NCBI GenBank assembly: GCA_020404485.1
Contig: DYDT01000079.1
Coordinates: forward strand, 1-6,160
From: Rickettsia endosymbiont of Diachasma alloeum
GTDB lineage: Bacteria; Pseudomonadota; Alphaproteobacteria; Rickettsiales; Rickettsiaceae
DNA length: 6,160 bases
Direction of reading: 5' to 3'
Positions within the stretch are counted from its first letter, which is position 1, and each line of letters opens with the position of its first letter. The notes beneath the pieces were generated by a model that was not told where the DNA came from, searched no databases, and saw only the letters and a list, made by a program, of their open reading frames with translations. Below, in pieces: positions 1-6,152 of this stretch. The translations under genes and the position numbers were made by a program.

Positions 1-54
1 AACCCTATTTTTGGCTTTATTATTTTTTGATTTAAGTGCATTGTGACCTTCCAT
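1..54 (-). CDS. Possible 5' end of an unrecognised minus-strand gene (partial)
   Basis: An ATG at 54-52 opens a minus-strand frame that stays open to the left edge (18 codons), beginning MEGHNALKSKNNKAKNRV. It is polar and Lys/Asn-rich, and I do not recognise it. There is no clear Shine-Dalgarno sequence. The same frame is open upstream to a TAG at 114-112, so a longer start such as the TTG at 111-109 is possible. A promoter-like sequence (83-111) lies at a sensible distance for the ATG start. All three plus-strand frames hit stops within the first 45 bases, so a plus-strand gene could at most end here. In AT-rich noncoding DNA, 18 open codons is weak evidence. The call rests mainly on the promoter and on the common gene direction. 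Confidence 0.3.
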   Translation of the reverse strand, partial: MEGHNALKSKNNKAKNRV

Positions 55-82
55 TTTTTTTATCTGTATTTTTAATACTTTA

Positions 83-111
83 TTTTTATTAAATGTAAGA
101 TCAAATGTCAA
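83..111 (-). promoter_or_regulatory. Candidate sigma-70 promoter for the partial left-edge gene
   Basis: On the minus strand there is a perfect -35 box TTGACA (111-106), a 17-bp spacer and TAAAAA as -10 (88-83, 4 of 6 consensus bases). Transcription would start near 76, giving a leader of about 22 nt before the ATG at 54. The -10 is poor and AT-rich DNA yields such matches by chance, so this is tentative. Confidence 0.35.
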
Positions 112-125
112 CTAATACATTTTAA

Positions 126-225
126 CTGGATCCCGTGAATAAATCACGGGATGGACAGGGGAGAATGATCCACGCAACAATGCCTACACGGGAATGACAA
201 AGAGCTGAATCCCGTGAACAAGCAA
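126..225. repeat. Decayed palindromic repeat cluster (Rickettsia-type)
   Basis: This GC-richer patch sits in AT-rich noncoding DNA. It holds a perfect 8-bp inverted repeat, TCCCGTGA (131-138) and TCACGGGA (144-151), with a 5-nt loop. The same word returns as CACGGG (187-192) and TCCCGTGA (210-217). Phrases such as CACGGGATG and CACGCAACAATGCC resemble the short palindromic repeats dispersed through rickettsial genomes. I cannot assign a numbered RPE family by eye. No reading frame of note crosses it, and it looks like overlapping, partly degraded copies. Confidence 0.6.
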
Positions 226-257
226 CTAGATGACATAGGAAATAAAACTCACAAGAT

Positions 258-339
258 GACACTGAGCACTATATAATGAGATTGCCACGTGTTGCTTCCT
301 TGTAGTCGCTCGCAATGACGTCTAAAAAGACACTGAGTA
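258..339. repeat. Dispersed repeat unit bracketed by short direct repeats
   Basis: The core at 280-320 begins GATTGCCACGTG and ends CTCGCAATGACG, with ATTGC (281-285) and GCAAT (312-316) as inverted ends. This is typical of small palindromic intergenic repeats in Rickettsia. It is bracketed by near-identical direct repeats: GACACTGAGCACTATATAA starting at 258 and GACACTGAGTATATAA starting at 329, differing by a 3-base insertion. The arrangement could reflect insertion with target duplication or a local duplication. No coding potential is seen. Confidence 0.5.
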
Positions 340-342
340 TAT

Positions 343-378
343 AAAAAAAAGAGTCTTTAGAAAACTAAAGACCCTTTT
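343..378 (-). terminator. Rho-independent terminator of adr1
   Basis: A perfect 8-bp stem, GTCTTTAG (353-360) and CTAAAGAC (365-372), has a 4-nt loop. It is extendable by A/T pairs across one A-C mismatch. On the minus strand it is followed by a run of eight T (350-343). It sits about 33 bp beyond the adr1 stop codon. The other strand also carries a T-rich tail (TTTTCTTT), so it could work in both directions, although no plus-strand gene is seen to its left. Confidence 0.88.
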
Positions 379-410
379 CTTTGATTTAGGAAGTTTGAAG
401 ATGTAAAAAA

Positions 411-1184
411 TTACATATCAAATCTTAGACCAGCCATTAAGTTACTACCTCTATAGTGTGTTCCACCAAATCTTGCTGAATCACTACCTTCAATAATAGT
501 TTTAGTTTTTGTTTTACCGTAATCTCTCCAGCTATAAACTAGCTCAGCTTTTATACCTTGAGCAACTTCAAATGATGTTCCTAAAGATAATTGATAAGCA
601 AAATTTGTTTTACTTTTAATATTTAGTTTTTTATTAAAAGGAACACTACCATCAGCATATGTTGTTCTATATGATATTTTTTCTTTCACCATTGCAGCAC
701 CAATACCAGCACCAGCAAAAACTTTAAACATATTTAAATCAACTACATCAACATAACCATTTAATAAGAAACTTACAATATTAGGCTTATGTTTTACTGC
801 GACATTAGCACTAGTACCATCTTTTGGGTCAGTTACATTTACTGATTTTTTTAAATGATTACTTGTTACTAAACCAACTGTAAAATCAGTTCTTAGATTA
901 TCCATAATATAGTAACCTGCTCCGATTTCGCCAGTAAAGCCAGTATTAGACTTCATTTTTATTCCTGTACCCTTATCTTTTTGGCTATCAAAAATCACAG
1001 CACCAGCATTTACTTTTAAATACCATAGATTTTCCATAGCTGATGTTGGCATTGATGAATTCATAGCTGAATCATTCATAGGAGAATTCATCACAACTCC
1101 TTCGCAAGGATCAGTAGCAGCAAATATTACAGCTGAAGATAAAATAGCTGTACTTGCAGCTGTAATTAAAAGTAATTTTTTCAT
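411..1184 (-). CDS. adr1: Adr1-like outer-membrane beta-barrel adhesin
   Basis: A 257-residue outer-membrane protein of the rickettsial Adr1/Adr2 family. Residues 1-22 are a Sec signal peptide (MKKLLL start, hydrophobic core, probable cleavage after A22). Residues 32-50 form a Met/Ser/Asn-rich low-complexity stretch absent from the paralogue at 1329-2006. From W54 on, alternating polar and hydrophobic segments suggest a small OmpX/OmpA-type barrel, with family-typical words: FTGEIGAGYYI (83-93), HKPNI (132-136), VFAGAGIGA (155-163), KAELVYSW (212-219) and C-terminal GLRFDM. In R. conorii, Adr1 is implicated in vitronectin binding and complement resistance, and Adr2 in host-cell binding; the function here is inferred by family. 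The adr1 assignment over adr2 rests on remembered similarity of the N-terminal region and the YYIMDNLRTD segment. The start is backed by AAGGA 11 nt upstream and the signal peptide at its N-terminus. Confidence 0.85.
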   Translation of the reverse strand: MKKLLLITAASTAILSSAVIFAATDPCEGVVMNSPMNDSAMNSSMPTSAMENLWYLKVNAGAVIFDSQKDKGTGIKMKSNTGFTGEIGAGYYIMDNLRTDFTVGLVTSNHLKKSVNVTDPKDGTSANVAVKHKPNIVSFLLNGYVDVVDLNMFKVFAGAGIGAAMVKEKISYRTTYADGSVPFNKKLNIKSKTNFAYQLSLGTSFEVAQGIKAELVYSWRDYGKTKTKTIIEGSDSARFGGTHYRGSNLMAGLRFDM

Positions 1185-1195
1185 ATTATTAATAT

Positions 1196-1200
1196 TCCTT
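1196..1200 (-). promoter_or_regulatory. Ribosome binding site of adr1
   Basis: AAGGA on the minus strand, 11 nt before the ATG at 1184-1182. The spacing is slightly long but acceptable, and it supports this start. Confidence 0.6.
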
Positions 1201-1249
1201 AAATTATTTGTTAGTTATTAAAATTAAGATTTAGATAAGGTTATTACCT

Positions 1250-1278
1250 AATCTAATGAAAAATAGTTTCAAGCAATA
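1250..1278 (-). promoter_or_regulatory. Candidate adr1 promoter
   Basis: On the minus strand TTGCTT (1276-1271), a 15-bp spacer and TAGATT (1255-1250) form a weak sigma-70-like promoter. Support comes from comparison: the 17 bases TATTGCTTGAAACTATT (1278-1262) match the -35 region upstream of adr2 (2122-2106) at 15 of 17 positions. The leader would be about 60 nt. The -35 lies inside the dyad that may terminate adr2. Confidence 0.4.
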
Positions 1279-1319
1279 GAAAATATATTTTTACCACTTG
1301 AAACTATTAAATATTGCTT
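1259..1319 (-). terminator. Adr2 terminator-like dyad with an interlocking second stem
   Basis: A 12-bp perfect inverted repeat, AATAGTTTCAAG (1262-1273) and CTTGAAACTATT (1297-1308), has a 23-nt loop. On the minus strand it is followed by five T (1263-1259), and it begins about 20 bp beyond the adr2 stop codon. A second pair, AAGCAATA (1271-1278) and TATTGCTT (1312-1319), overlaps the first by three bases and interlocks with it. The AT-rich stem and short T-run make this a weaker terminator than the one after adr1, so partial readthrough into adr1 is plausible. Confidence 0.55.
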
Positions 1320-1328
1320 ATTATTTGA

Positions 1329-2006
1329 TTATATATCAAATCTTAAACCTGCGGTTATGTTATGGCTTTGATAACGAGTTCCTGTAACTTGCACATTTTG
1401 ACCTGCTGGGTTTTTTACAGTTCCACCTTTCGTTTTACCATCACTTATCCAGCTATAAGCTAGCTCTGCTTTAACTCCATCAGAAATTTGTGAAGAAGCA
1501 CCTAAAGTTAGTTTGTAAGCAAGGTTAGTTGTGTTTTTGCTTGAATAAGAATTAGAAACAGTAACATTATTAATATTTTCAGAATATGAAACTTTTTCTT
1601 TCAGCATTGAAGCACCGATACCAGCACCAGCAAAAACATCAAACATCTCAAAGTTAGATAGATCTACGTAACCATTAATAAGTAAACGTGTAATATTAGG
1701 CTTATGGCTTGATGAACGATTAGCTCCATTAACATTGCCAGACTTCTTTAATTTACCACTGAATGTAGTACCCAAAGTTAAGTCAGCTCTGAAATTTTCT
1801 GCAATATAGTTACCAACACCGATATCACCAGTAAAAGCAGTATTAGATTTTAATTTAAGACCAGTTCGGCTGTCCTTTGCTTTATTGAACATTGCCGCAC
1901 CAGCATCTACTCTTAAATACCAGCTATCATTCCCGCAATCAGCGAATGAAAGGGCTGAAGATAAAACTGTTGCACTTGTAGCAGCTATTAAAAGTAATTT
2001 TTTCAT
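1329..2006 (-). CDS. adr2: Adr2-like outer-membrane beta-barrel adhesin
   Basis: A 225-residue paralogue of the adr1-like gene just downstream. The signal peptide spans residues 1-22, with a good cleavage site S-F-A before D23. The mature protein starts almost directly with the barrel (W29-Y30-L31) and lacks the Met/Ser-rich spacer of Adr1. Shared blocks in the same order are KSNTAFTGDIG (53-63), HKPNI (101-105), NGYVDL (111-116), VFAGAGIGASM (124-134), KAELAYSW (179-186), DGKTK (189-193) and C-terminal GLRFDI. Divergence is concentrated at about 84-100, 141-160 and 195-212, as expected for exposed loops of a surface barrel. In R. conorii, Adr2 was described as a ligand for host-cell surface proteins; this role is inferred by family. 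The start is supported by GAGG 8 nt upstream and the complete signal peptide. A separate promoter candidate precedes it. Confidence 0.87.
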   Translation of the reverse strand: MKKLLLIAATSATVLSSALSFADCGNDSWYLRVDAGAAMFNKAKDSRTGLKLKSNTAFTGDIGVGNYIAENFRADLTLGTTFSGKLKKSGNVNGANRSSSHKPNITRLLINGYVDLSNFEMFDVFAGAGIGASMLKEKVSYSENINNVTVSNSYSSKNTTNLAYKLTLGASSQISDGVKAELAYSWISDGKTKGGTVKNPAGQNVQVTGTRYQSHNITAGLRFDI

Positions 2007-2014
2007 TTTTAGTA

Positions 2015-2018
2015 CCTC
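2015..2018 (-). promoter_or_regulatory. Ribosome binding site of adr2
   Basis: GAGG on the minus strand, 8 nt before the ATG at 2006-2004. Sequence and spacing are good and fix this start. It is the best Shine-Dalgarno sequence in the window. Confidence 0.75.
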
Positions 2019-2092
2019 AATAATTTGAATTAATTAATAAAAAGCTATCTTTAGGGCTAGTATAATCATACTATTATTAATAGTGCTAGATT

Positions 2093-2122
2093 AATATATA
2101 AAATTAATAGATTAAAGCAATA
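2093..2122 (-). promoter_or_regulatory. Candidate adr2 promoter
   Basis: On the minus strand TTGCTT (2120-2115), a 16-bp spacer and TATATT (2098-2093, 5 of 6 consensus bases) lie within a 17-base block shared at 15 of 17 positions with the region upstream of adr1. Transcription would start near 2086, leaving a leader of about 80 nt. That leader includes an imperfect palindrome, ACTATTA-T-TAATAGT, around 2069-2083. Confidence 0.5.
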
Positions 2123-2139
2123 AGTTTAGATAAGTTTGT

Positions 2140-2160
2140 GACAAAATAGAGACAAATAGA
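2140..2160. repeat. Short tandem duplication
   Basis: GACAAAATAGA (2140-2150) is followed at once by GACAAATAGA (2151-2160), two copies differing by one A. It lies just beyond the fdxA stop codon. No hairpin with a T-run was found between fdxA and the adr2 promoter. Confidence 0.6.
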
Positions 2161-2172
2161 TAATTAGCTCTT

Positions 2173-2496
2173 TTATACACCAATATATTTATTAAATTTA
2201 TCTTTTGCATCTTTGAATTTATCGGCATCAGGCAAGGCGGGTTTTTTCTTAGTAATAACTGGCCATTTCTCATGTTCTATAAAGTGTTTTGCTCGCTCTA
2301 CCCACTCAATTAATTCTGGTGTTTCAGGCTTTATTGCATCTATTGGGCAGTCAGGCACGCATACCCCGCAATCTATACATTCATCTGGATTAATAACTAG
2401 CATGAACTCACCCTCATAAAAACAATCTACCGGACATACTTCAACACAATCAGTATATTTACATTTCACGCATTCATCAGTTACAACGTAGGTCAT
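2173..2496 (-). CDS. fdxA: 7Fe ferredoxin (3Fe-4S and 4Fe-4S)
   Basis: A soluble cytoplasmic electron carrier of 107 residues, the usual length for this family. The cysteine pattern matches Azotobacter ferredoxin I with a one-residue offset. C9, C17 and C50 should bind the 3Fe-4S cluster, and C21, C40, C43 and C46 the 4Fe-4S cluster. C12 and C25 are the extra cysteines also present in that protein. The second motif C40-x2-C43-x2-C46-x3-C50-P is complete. The C-terminal part (about 60-107) is the charged extension typical of FdxA and contains WVERAKHFI. It lies 4 bp downstream of ccmC. No Shine-Dalgarno sequence is visible (the leader is A-rich), so translation probably depends on ribosomes finishing ccmC. 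Redox partners cannot be read from the context. Confidence 0.93.
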   Translation of the reverse strand: MTYVVTDECVKCKYTDCVEVCPVDCFYEGEFMLVINPDECIDCGVCVPDCPIDAIKPETPELIEWVERAKHFIEHEKWPVITKKKPALPDADKFKDAKDKFNKYIGV

Positions 2497-2500
2497 TTTT

Positions 2501-3193
2501 TTATTTACTTTTAATTTTGTTGATTAATATAGAGGTTCTTAAAAATAATATTAACAAAAAATATAATATAAAACTTACAAACATTATCATTAAAGGTCTT
2601 AACATTGATGAGTGGATGGTTGGTGATCCTAATCTTAAAACGCTGGCTGGTTGGTGCAGGCTATACCAAAGATTTACCGAAAATTTTATTATTGGTATGT
2701 TAATAAGTCCAATAAGGGCAATAATAGAAGCAGGATTTTGAGCTTTTCTTATATCTTCTACACTATTAACTATTATAATGTAGCTTAAATATAGTAGAAA
2801 TAATATTAACATTGAAGTAAGCCGAGCATCCCATACCCACCATACTCCCCATATAGGTTTGCCCCATATGCTGCCTGTTACTAAGCTAATCAAGGTGAAA
2901 GTAGCACCGATATAGCTAGCAGCTACCGCAAGCAAATATGACATAGTAGTTTTCCATACCAAATAGCTAAAGCTACACGCTGCCATAAAAATATAAATAG
3001 CGAGTGCCATCCAAGAAGCAGGTACATGAACATACATAATACGTACGAATTCGCCTTGTTGATAGTCAGGTGGGGAGGTTACTAGCCCTAAATAAAGACC
3101 AATAGCCGACATTAGAAAAGTCAATATTGTCAATATAGGAATTACTATTTTTGACAATTTATCAAAATAATGAGGATTTAATAATTTAAACAT
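2501..3193 (-). CDS. ccmC: CcmC haem transporter/handling protein of cytochrome c maturation
   Basis: An inner-membrane protein of 230 residues with about six hydrophobic segments (roughly 17-38, 60-80, 85-106, 125-142, 157-175 and 198-219). The Trp-rich haem-binding motif of the haem-handling family lies at 110-122 ([14 protein letters not shown]110, W115, W118, W119, W121, D122). Two histidines flank it: H56 in MYVHVPASW and H180 in SLHQPASV, in the positions of the E. coli CcmC haem ligands (His60 and His184). CcmC presents haem to CcmE on the periplasmic side in System I cytochrome c maturation. No other ccm gene is nearby, consistent with the scattered ccm genes of Rickettsia. The start has no strong ribosome binding site. 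The gene is divergent from polA and heads a pair with fdxA. Confidence 0.95.
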   Translation of the reverse strand: MFKLLNPHYFDKLSKIVIPILTILTFLMSAIGLYLGLVTSPPDYQQGEFVRIMYVHVPASWMALAIYIFMAACSFSYLVWKTTMSYLLAVAASYIGATFTLISLVTGSIWGKPIWGVWWVWDARLTSMLILFLLYLSYIIIVNSVEDIRKAQNPASIIALIGLINIPIIKFSVNLWYSLHQPASVLRLGSPTIHSSMLRPLMIMFVSFILYFLLILFLRTSILINKIKSK

Positions 3194-3201
3194 AATGCAT
3201 T

Positions 3202-3244
3202 TCTGCTAAAAAGTAATTATACAGAATATAGCAGAGATTAAAAA
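3202..3244 (-). promoter_or_regulatory. Candidate ccmC-fdxA promoter with a dyad centred on the -10 box
   Basis: The minus strand carries a perfect TATAAT (3221-3216) preceded directly by TG, with a weak -35 TTTTTA (3244-3239) at a 17-bp spacing. Transcription would start near 3209, so the leader before the ccmC ATG is only about 15 nt. An inverted repeat, TCTGCTA (3202-3208) and TAGCAGA (3229-3235), is centred exactly on the -10 hexamer and could be an operator. Confidence 0.5.
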
Positions 3245-3266
3245 AAAGAGGAGTAAAATTCTTAAA

Positions 3267-3295
3267 TTGAAATCAGCGTTTTAATTCATTATTAT
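3267..3295 (+). promoter_or_regulatory. Sigma-70 promoter of polA
   Basis: TTGAAA (3267-3272), a 17-bp spacer and TATTAT (3290-3295) give five of six consensus bases in each box at optimal spacing. Transcription would start near 3302, leaving about 24 nt before the polA ATG. No Shine-Dalgarno sequence is visible in that leader. Confidence 0.65.
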
Positions 3296-3325
3296 ATTAT
3301 CATTTATCTTTAATTCTCATACAAA

Positions 3326-5941
3326 ATGACCAAGAAAAATACTTTACTGCTTATAGACGGATACGGATTTGTTTTTAGAGCCTATTATGCACAACAGCCT
3401 TTAACTTCCCCAAAAGGTGAGCCTGTAGGGGCTCTTTACGGCTTTACGTCAATGCTGCTAAAGCTACTTAACGATTTTAAGCCGAAACATGCAGCAGTAA
3501 TATTTGACAGTGGTGGTAAAAATTTTCGTCATGAAATTTATCCTGAATATAAAGCTAATCGCCCACCACCGCCTGAGGATTTGATTGCACAATTGCCATT
3601 AGTGCGTGATGTTGCAAGAAATTTAAACTTCCCAATTTTAGAAAAAAATGGCTTTGAAGCTGATGATATCATAGCAACTTTTGCAGCTAAAACATCTTTA
3701 CTTGGGGAAGAAGTAGTAGTTATATCTTCTGATAAAGACTTATTGCAGCTAATGAATGACAGCGTAAAAATATATGACCCGCTAAAAGCTAAATATATTA
3801 CTGAAGATAATGTTGTTGAAAAATTTGGTGTCACTTCCGATAAATTACGTGAGGTGATGGCTTTAATTGGTGATAAGTCCGATAACATTCCAGGTGTGCC
3901 ATCAATAGGACCGAAAACAGCGAGTAATCTTATTACGCAATTTGGTACAGTTGATAATATCTTTAATTCCTTAGAGCAAGTTTCAAACATAAAACAACGT
4001 GAAACACTACAAAACTCAAAGGAGGCTGCTCTAATTTCATGGCAACTAATCGGGCTTGACTATAATGTTGATCTAGATTTTAACTTAAATGCTCTAGAAT
4101 GGTCGCCACCTGATCATCATCAATTAACAGAGTTTTTACACGAATATGGCTTTAAATCTTTATATAAAAGAGCAGAGAATTTATTTAATATTAAAATTAG
4201 TGAACATAAAGAAGTAATAGAAAAAAAAGCTGTAGAGATAAAAGAGATTAGTAATAAAGCTGAGTTGGAAGCTTTCGCTGAAAAGGCTGAAAAAGCAGGG
4301 ATATTCGGAATATATTTGTTGCAAAATAAAGGAGCTAATATTGCATTTATTTTATCCCTAAAAAATCAAGCTTATATTATTAAAGTCTCAAATGAAAGTA
4401 ATGATCTTTTTTCTTATAATTCTAAGGCTGATAATGAATGGTTTACAGATATTATTTTTAATTTGCTGACTGACCAGTCAATAAAAAAAATCACCTATTC
4501 ACTAAAACCACTGCTGAAATTTTATGCTAGTAAGGCACAGCAAATTACAGCGATTGAAGATTTAGAGCTAATGAATTATGCACTGTCTGCAGGTCTGCCA
4601 CAAAAAAATTTGTTTGAAGCTGTAGAAAAAGAAGCACCGATAGAAGAATCAGCAAAAATAGTAGCTAATTTTATCGATCTTTATCAGCAAACTATACTAG
4701 ATCTTAAGAATAACAAGGCTTTTAGAATTTATAAAGAAATCGATTTACCTGTGTGCTTTGTAATAGATAAAATGGAAAAAGCCGGCATAAAAGTAGATGA
4801 GAATTATTTAAATCAGTTATCTAGCAAATTTGGAGCAGAAATATTAAAGCTTGAGGAAGAAATTTTTGCTTTAAGTAGTACGAAGTTTAATATTGGTTCA
4901 CCAAAACAATTAGGGGAAATTTTATTTGAGAAAATGCAATTACCATTCGGTAAAACTTCTGCTAAAGCAAATTCCTATTCAACAGGGGCTGATATACTCG
5001 AAAAGCTTAGCGAGCAAGGTTATCCCATTGCTGATTTATTGCTAAGATGGCGTCAACTTACTAAGCTAAAAAATACTTATACCGATAGTTTGCCAAAGCA
5101 AATAGATAATATAACCCGCAGAATTCATACGACTTTTTTGCAAACTTCCACTACCACAGGCAGGCTTAGCTCACAAGAGCCTAATCTGCAAAATGTACCT
5201 ATTAGGTCGGGGGAAGGGAATAAAATTAGACAAGCTTTTGTTGCAGAGCAAGGCTATAAATTAATATCGGCGGATTACTCGCAAATAGAGCTTAGAATAT
5301 TAAGCCATATCGCAGATATAAAGGCTTTAAAACAAGCATTTATTAATAAAGACGATATCCATACCCAAACTGCTTGTCAGATCTTCAATTTACAAAAAGA
5401 GGAGTTAACTAGCGAACATAGACGTAAAGCAAAAGCTATAAATTTTGGTATTATTTACGGGATAAGTGCGTTTGGGCTTGCAAAACAGCTAAATGTTAGT
5501 AATACCGAAGCTGCCGAATATATCAAAAAATATTTTGCTGAATATAAGGGCGTGCAGGAATATATGGAAGCGACTAAAAGCTTTGCTCAAGCAAATGGAT
5601 ATGTTACTGATTTTTTCGGACGTAAATGTTTTGTGCCGCTAATTAATGATAAAAGACTCAAGCAATTTGCCGAGCGTGCCGCTATTAATGCCCCGATTCA
5701 AGGAACTAATGCCGATATAATCAAAATAGCGATGACCCTACTTGATAGAGAAATAGAGAAGCGTAAACTCAAAACTAGATTAGTGTTGCAAATTCACGAT
5801 GAGCTACTATTTGAAGCACCAATAGATGAAGTAGAAACAATAATGCCAATCATCAAGCAAATTATGGAAAATTCTACCAATATGGATGTACCAATTATTA
5901 CCGAGATTAGAGCTGGTAATAATTGGATGGAAATACATTAG
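3326..5941 (+). CDS. polA: DNA polymerase I with inactive proofreading domain
   Basis: An 871-residue repair and Okazaki-fragment-processing polymerase. The N-terminal 5' nuclease (about 1-290) keeps its metal-binding acidic residues: D11, D61, E111, D113, D114, D136, D138, D183 and D186. It also has EYKANR (74-79) and the helix-hairpin-helix [13 protein letters not shown] (187-199). The middle domain (about 305-465) aligns with the 3'-5' exonuclease, but its catalytic residues appear gone: the DxE region reads FGIYL (327-331), the second motif SLKPL (392-396), and the third-motif Tyr and Asp are replaced around 445-449. The polymerase domain (about 466-871) looks intact: TGRLSS (611-616), motif A DYSQIELR (650-657), motif B with R699, R700, K703, F707 and Y711, and motif C QIHDEL (822-827). 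The ATG at 3326 gives the standard N-terminus despite no Shine-Dalgarno sequence. It has its own promoter and diverges from ccmC. Confidence 0.97.
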   Translation: MTKKNTLLLIDGYGFVFRAYYAQQPLTSPKGEPVGALYGFTSMLLKLLNDFKPKHAAVIFDSGGKNFRHEIYPEYKANRPPPPEDLIAQLPLVRDVARNLNFPILEKNGFEADDIIATFAAKTSLLGEEVVVISSDKDLLQLMNDSVKIYDPLKAKYITEDNVVEKFGVTSDKLREVMALIGDKSDNIPGVPSIGPKTASNLITQFGTVDNIFNSLEQVSNIKQRETLQNSKEAALISWQLIGLDYNVDLDFNLNALEWSPPDHHQLTEFLHEYGFKSLYKRAENLFNIKISEHKEVIEKKAVEIKEISNKAELEAFAEKAEKAGIFGIYLLQNKGANIAFILSLKNQAYIIKVSNESNDLFSYNSKADNEWFTDIIFNLLTDQSIKKITYSLKPLLKFYASKAQQITAIEDLELMNYALSAGLPQKNLFEAVEKEAPIEESAKIVANFIDLYQQTILDLKNNKAFRIYKEIDLPVCFVIDKMEKAGIKVDENYLNQLSSKFGAEILKLEEEIFALSSTKFNIGSPKQLGEILFEKMQLPFGKTSAKANSYSTGADILEKLSEQGYPIADLLLRWRQLTKLKNTYTDSLPKQIDNITRRIHTTFLQTSTTTGRLSSQEPNLQNVPIRSGEGNKIRQAFVAEQGYKLISADYSQIELRILSHIADIKALKQAFINKDDIHTQTACQIFNLQKEELTSEHRRKAKAINFGIIYGISAFGLAKQLNVSNTEAAEYIKKYFAEYKGVQEYMEATKSFAQANGYVTDFFGRKCFVPLINDKRLKQFAERAAINAPIQGTNADIIKIAMTLLDREIEKRKLKTRLVLQIHDELLFEAPIDEVETIMPIIKQIMENSTNMDVPIITEIRAGNNWMEIH

Positions 5942-6110
5942 GTCTAGTACGGTTCATTATTTTAAGTACAATACGGGACTTCCAAAAATCTTCGATGAGT
6001 TATTACCTCTCCAGCGTTTGTTGCATGGCTCGAAAAACGTGTTCGGTGTCATATGCAGTAGTTGAGATTTTATCTTACATTTAGTAAAATAAATTAATTA
6101 TTAAATGGAG
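5942..6110. other. Noncoding sequence after polA with a dispersed-repeat fragment
   Basis: No reading frame or clear intrinsic terminator is seen after the polA stop. TTGTTGCATGGCTC (6018-6031) matches, at 12 of 14 positions, the minus strand of 167-180 in the left-hand repeat cluster, so a copy of the same dispersed repeat family is likely here. A weak dyad, CATTTA (6078-6083) and TAAATG (6102-6107), is AT-rich and without a T-run. The sequence ends against the linker at 6111. Confidence 0.5.
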
Positions 6111-6152
6111 TCGTATAACTTCGTATAATGTATGCTATACGAAGTTATTACG
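6111..6152. other. Synthetic loxP-containing linker (454 paired-end type), assembly contaminant
   Basis: Positions 6115-6148 are an exact wild-type loxP site: 13-bp inverted arms (6115-6127 and 6136-6148) around the 8-bp spacer ATGTATGC (6128-6135). The flanking bases TCGT (6111-6114) and TACG (6149-6152) extend the match to the 42-bp linker I recall for 454 Titanium paired-end libraries, in which Cre recombination circularises the fragments. No phage P1 genes, transposon ends or marker genes accompany it. It is therefore best explained as untrimmed linker. The eight bases after it (6153-6160) probably come from the other mate of a circularised fragment, or its far end, rather than from the next genomic position. 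An engineered insertion is the main alternative. Confidence 0.93.

Noticed and set aside
126..225. CRISPR array
   Set aside because: The repeated CCCGTGA/CACGGG words are irregularly spaced, occur in both orientations and have no equal-length spacers. A palindromic repeat family fits better.
1274..1296. AAAATATATTTT palindrome in the dyad loop as a separate regulatory site
   Set aside because: Pure A/T palindromes of this size are common in DNA of this composition and carry no specific signal.
2213..2419. 68-codon plus-strand frame inside fdxA
   Set aside because: It is antisense to the cysteine-motif region of a clear ferredoxin gene, and its composition is that of a shadow frame.
2517..2741. 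74-codon plus-strand frame inside ccmC
   Set aside because: It is antisense to the C-terminal membrane segments of ccmC, with no sign of independent translation.
3538..3990. 150-codon open frame on the minus strand inside polA
   Set aside because: It is the antisense of the well-conserved 5'-nuclease domain, with no ribosome binding site and no recognisable protein character.
6105..6128. Short ORF starting ATG GAG TCG at the end of the window
   Set aside because: It begins next to the linker and reads through linker sequence to a TAA within eight codons, so it is an artefact.
6115..6148. Natural phage P1 loxP or Cre/lox-type recombination site in the chromosome
   Set aside because: The match is exact to wild-type loxP, the flanks fit the 42-bp sequencing linker, and there is no phage or plasmid gene nearby. 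A Himar-type engineered insertion was also considered, but no transposon end or marker is visible.
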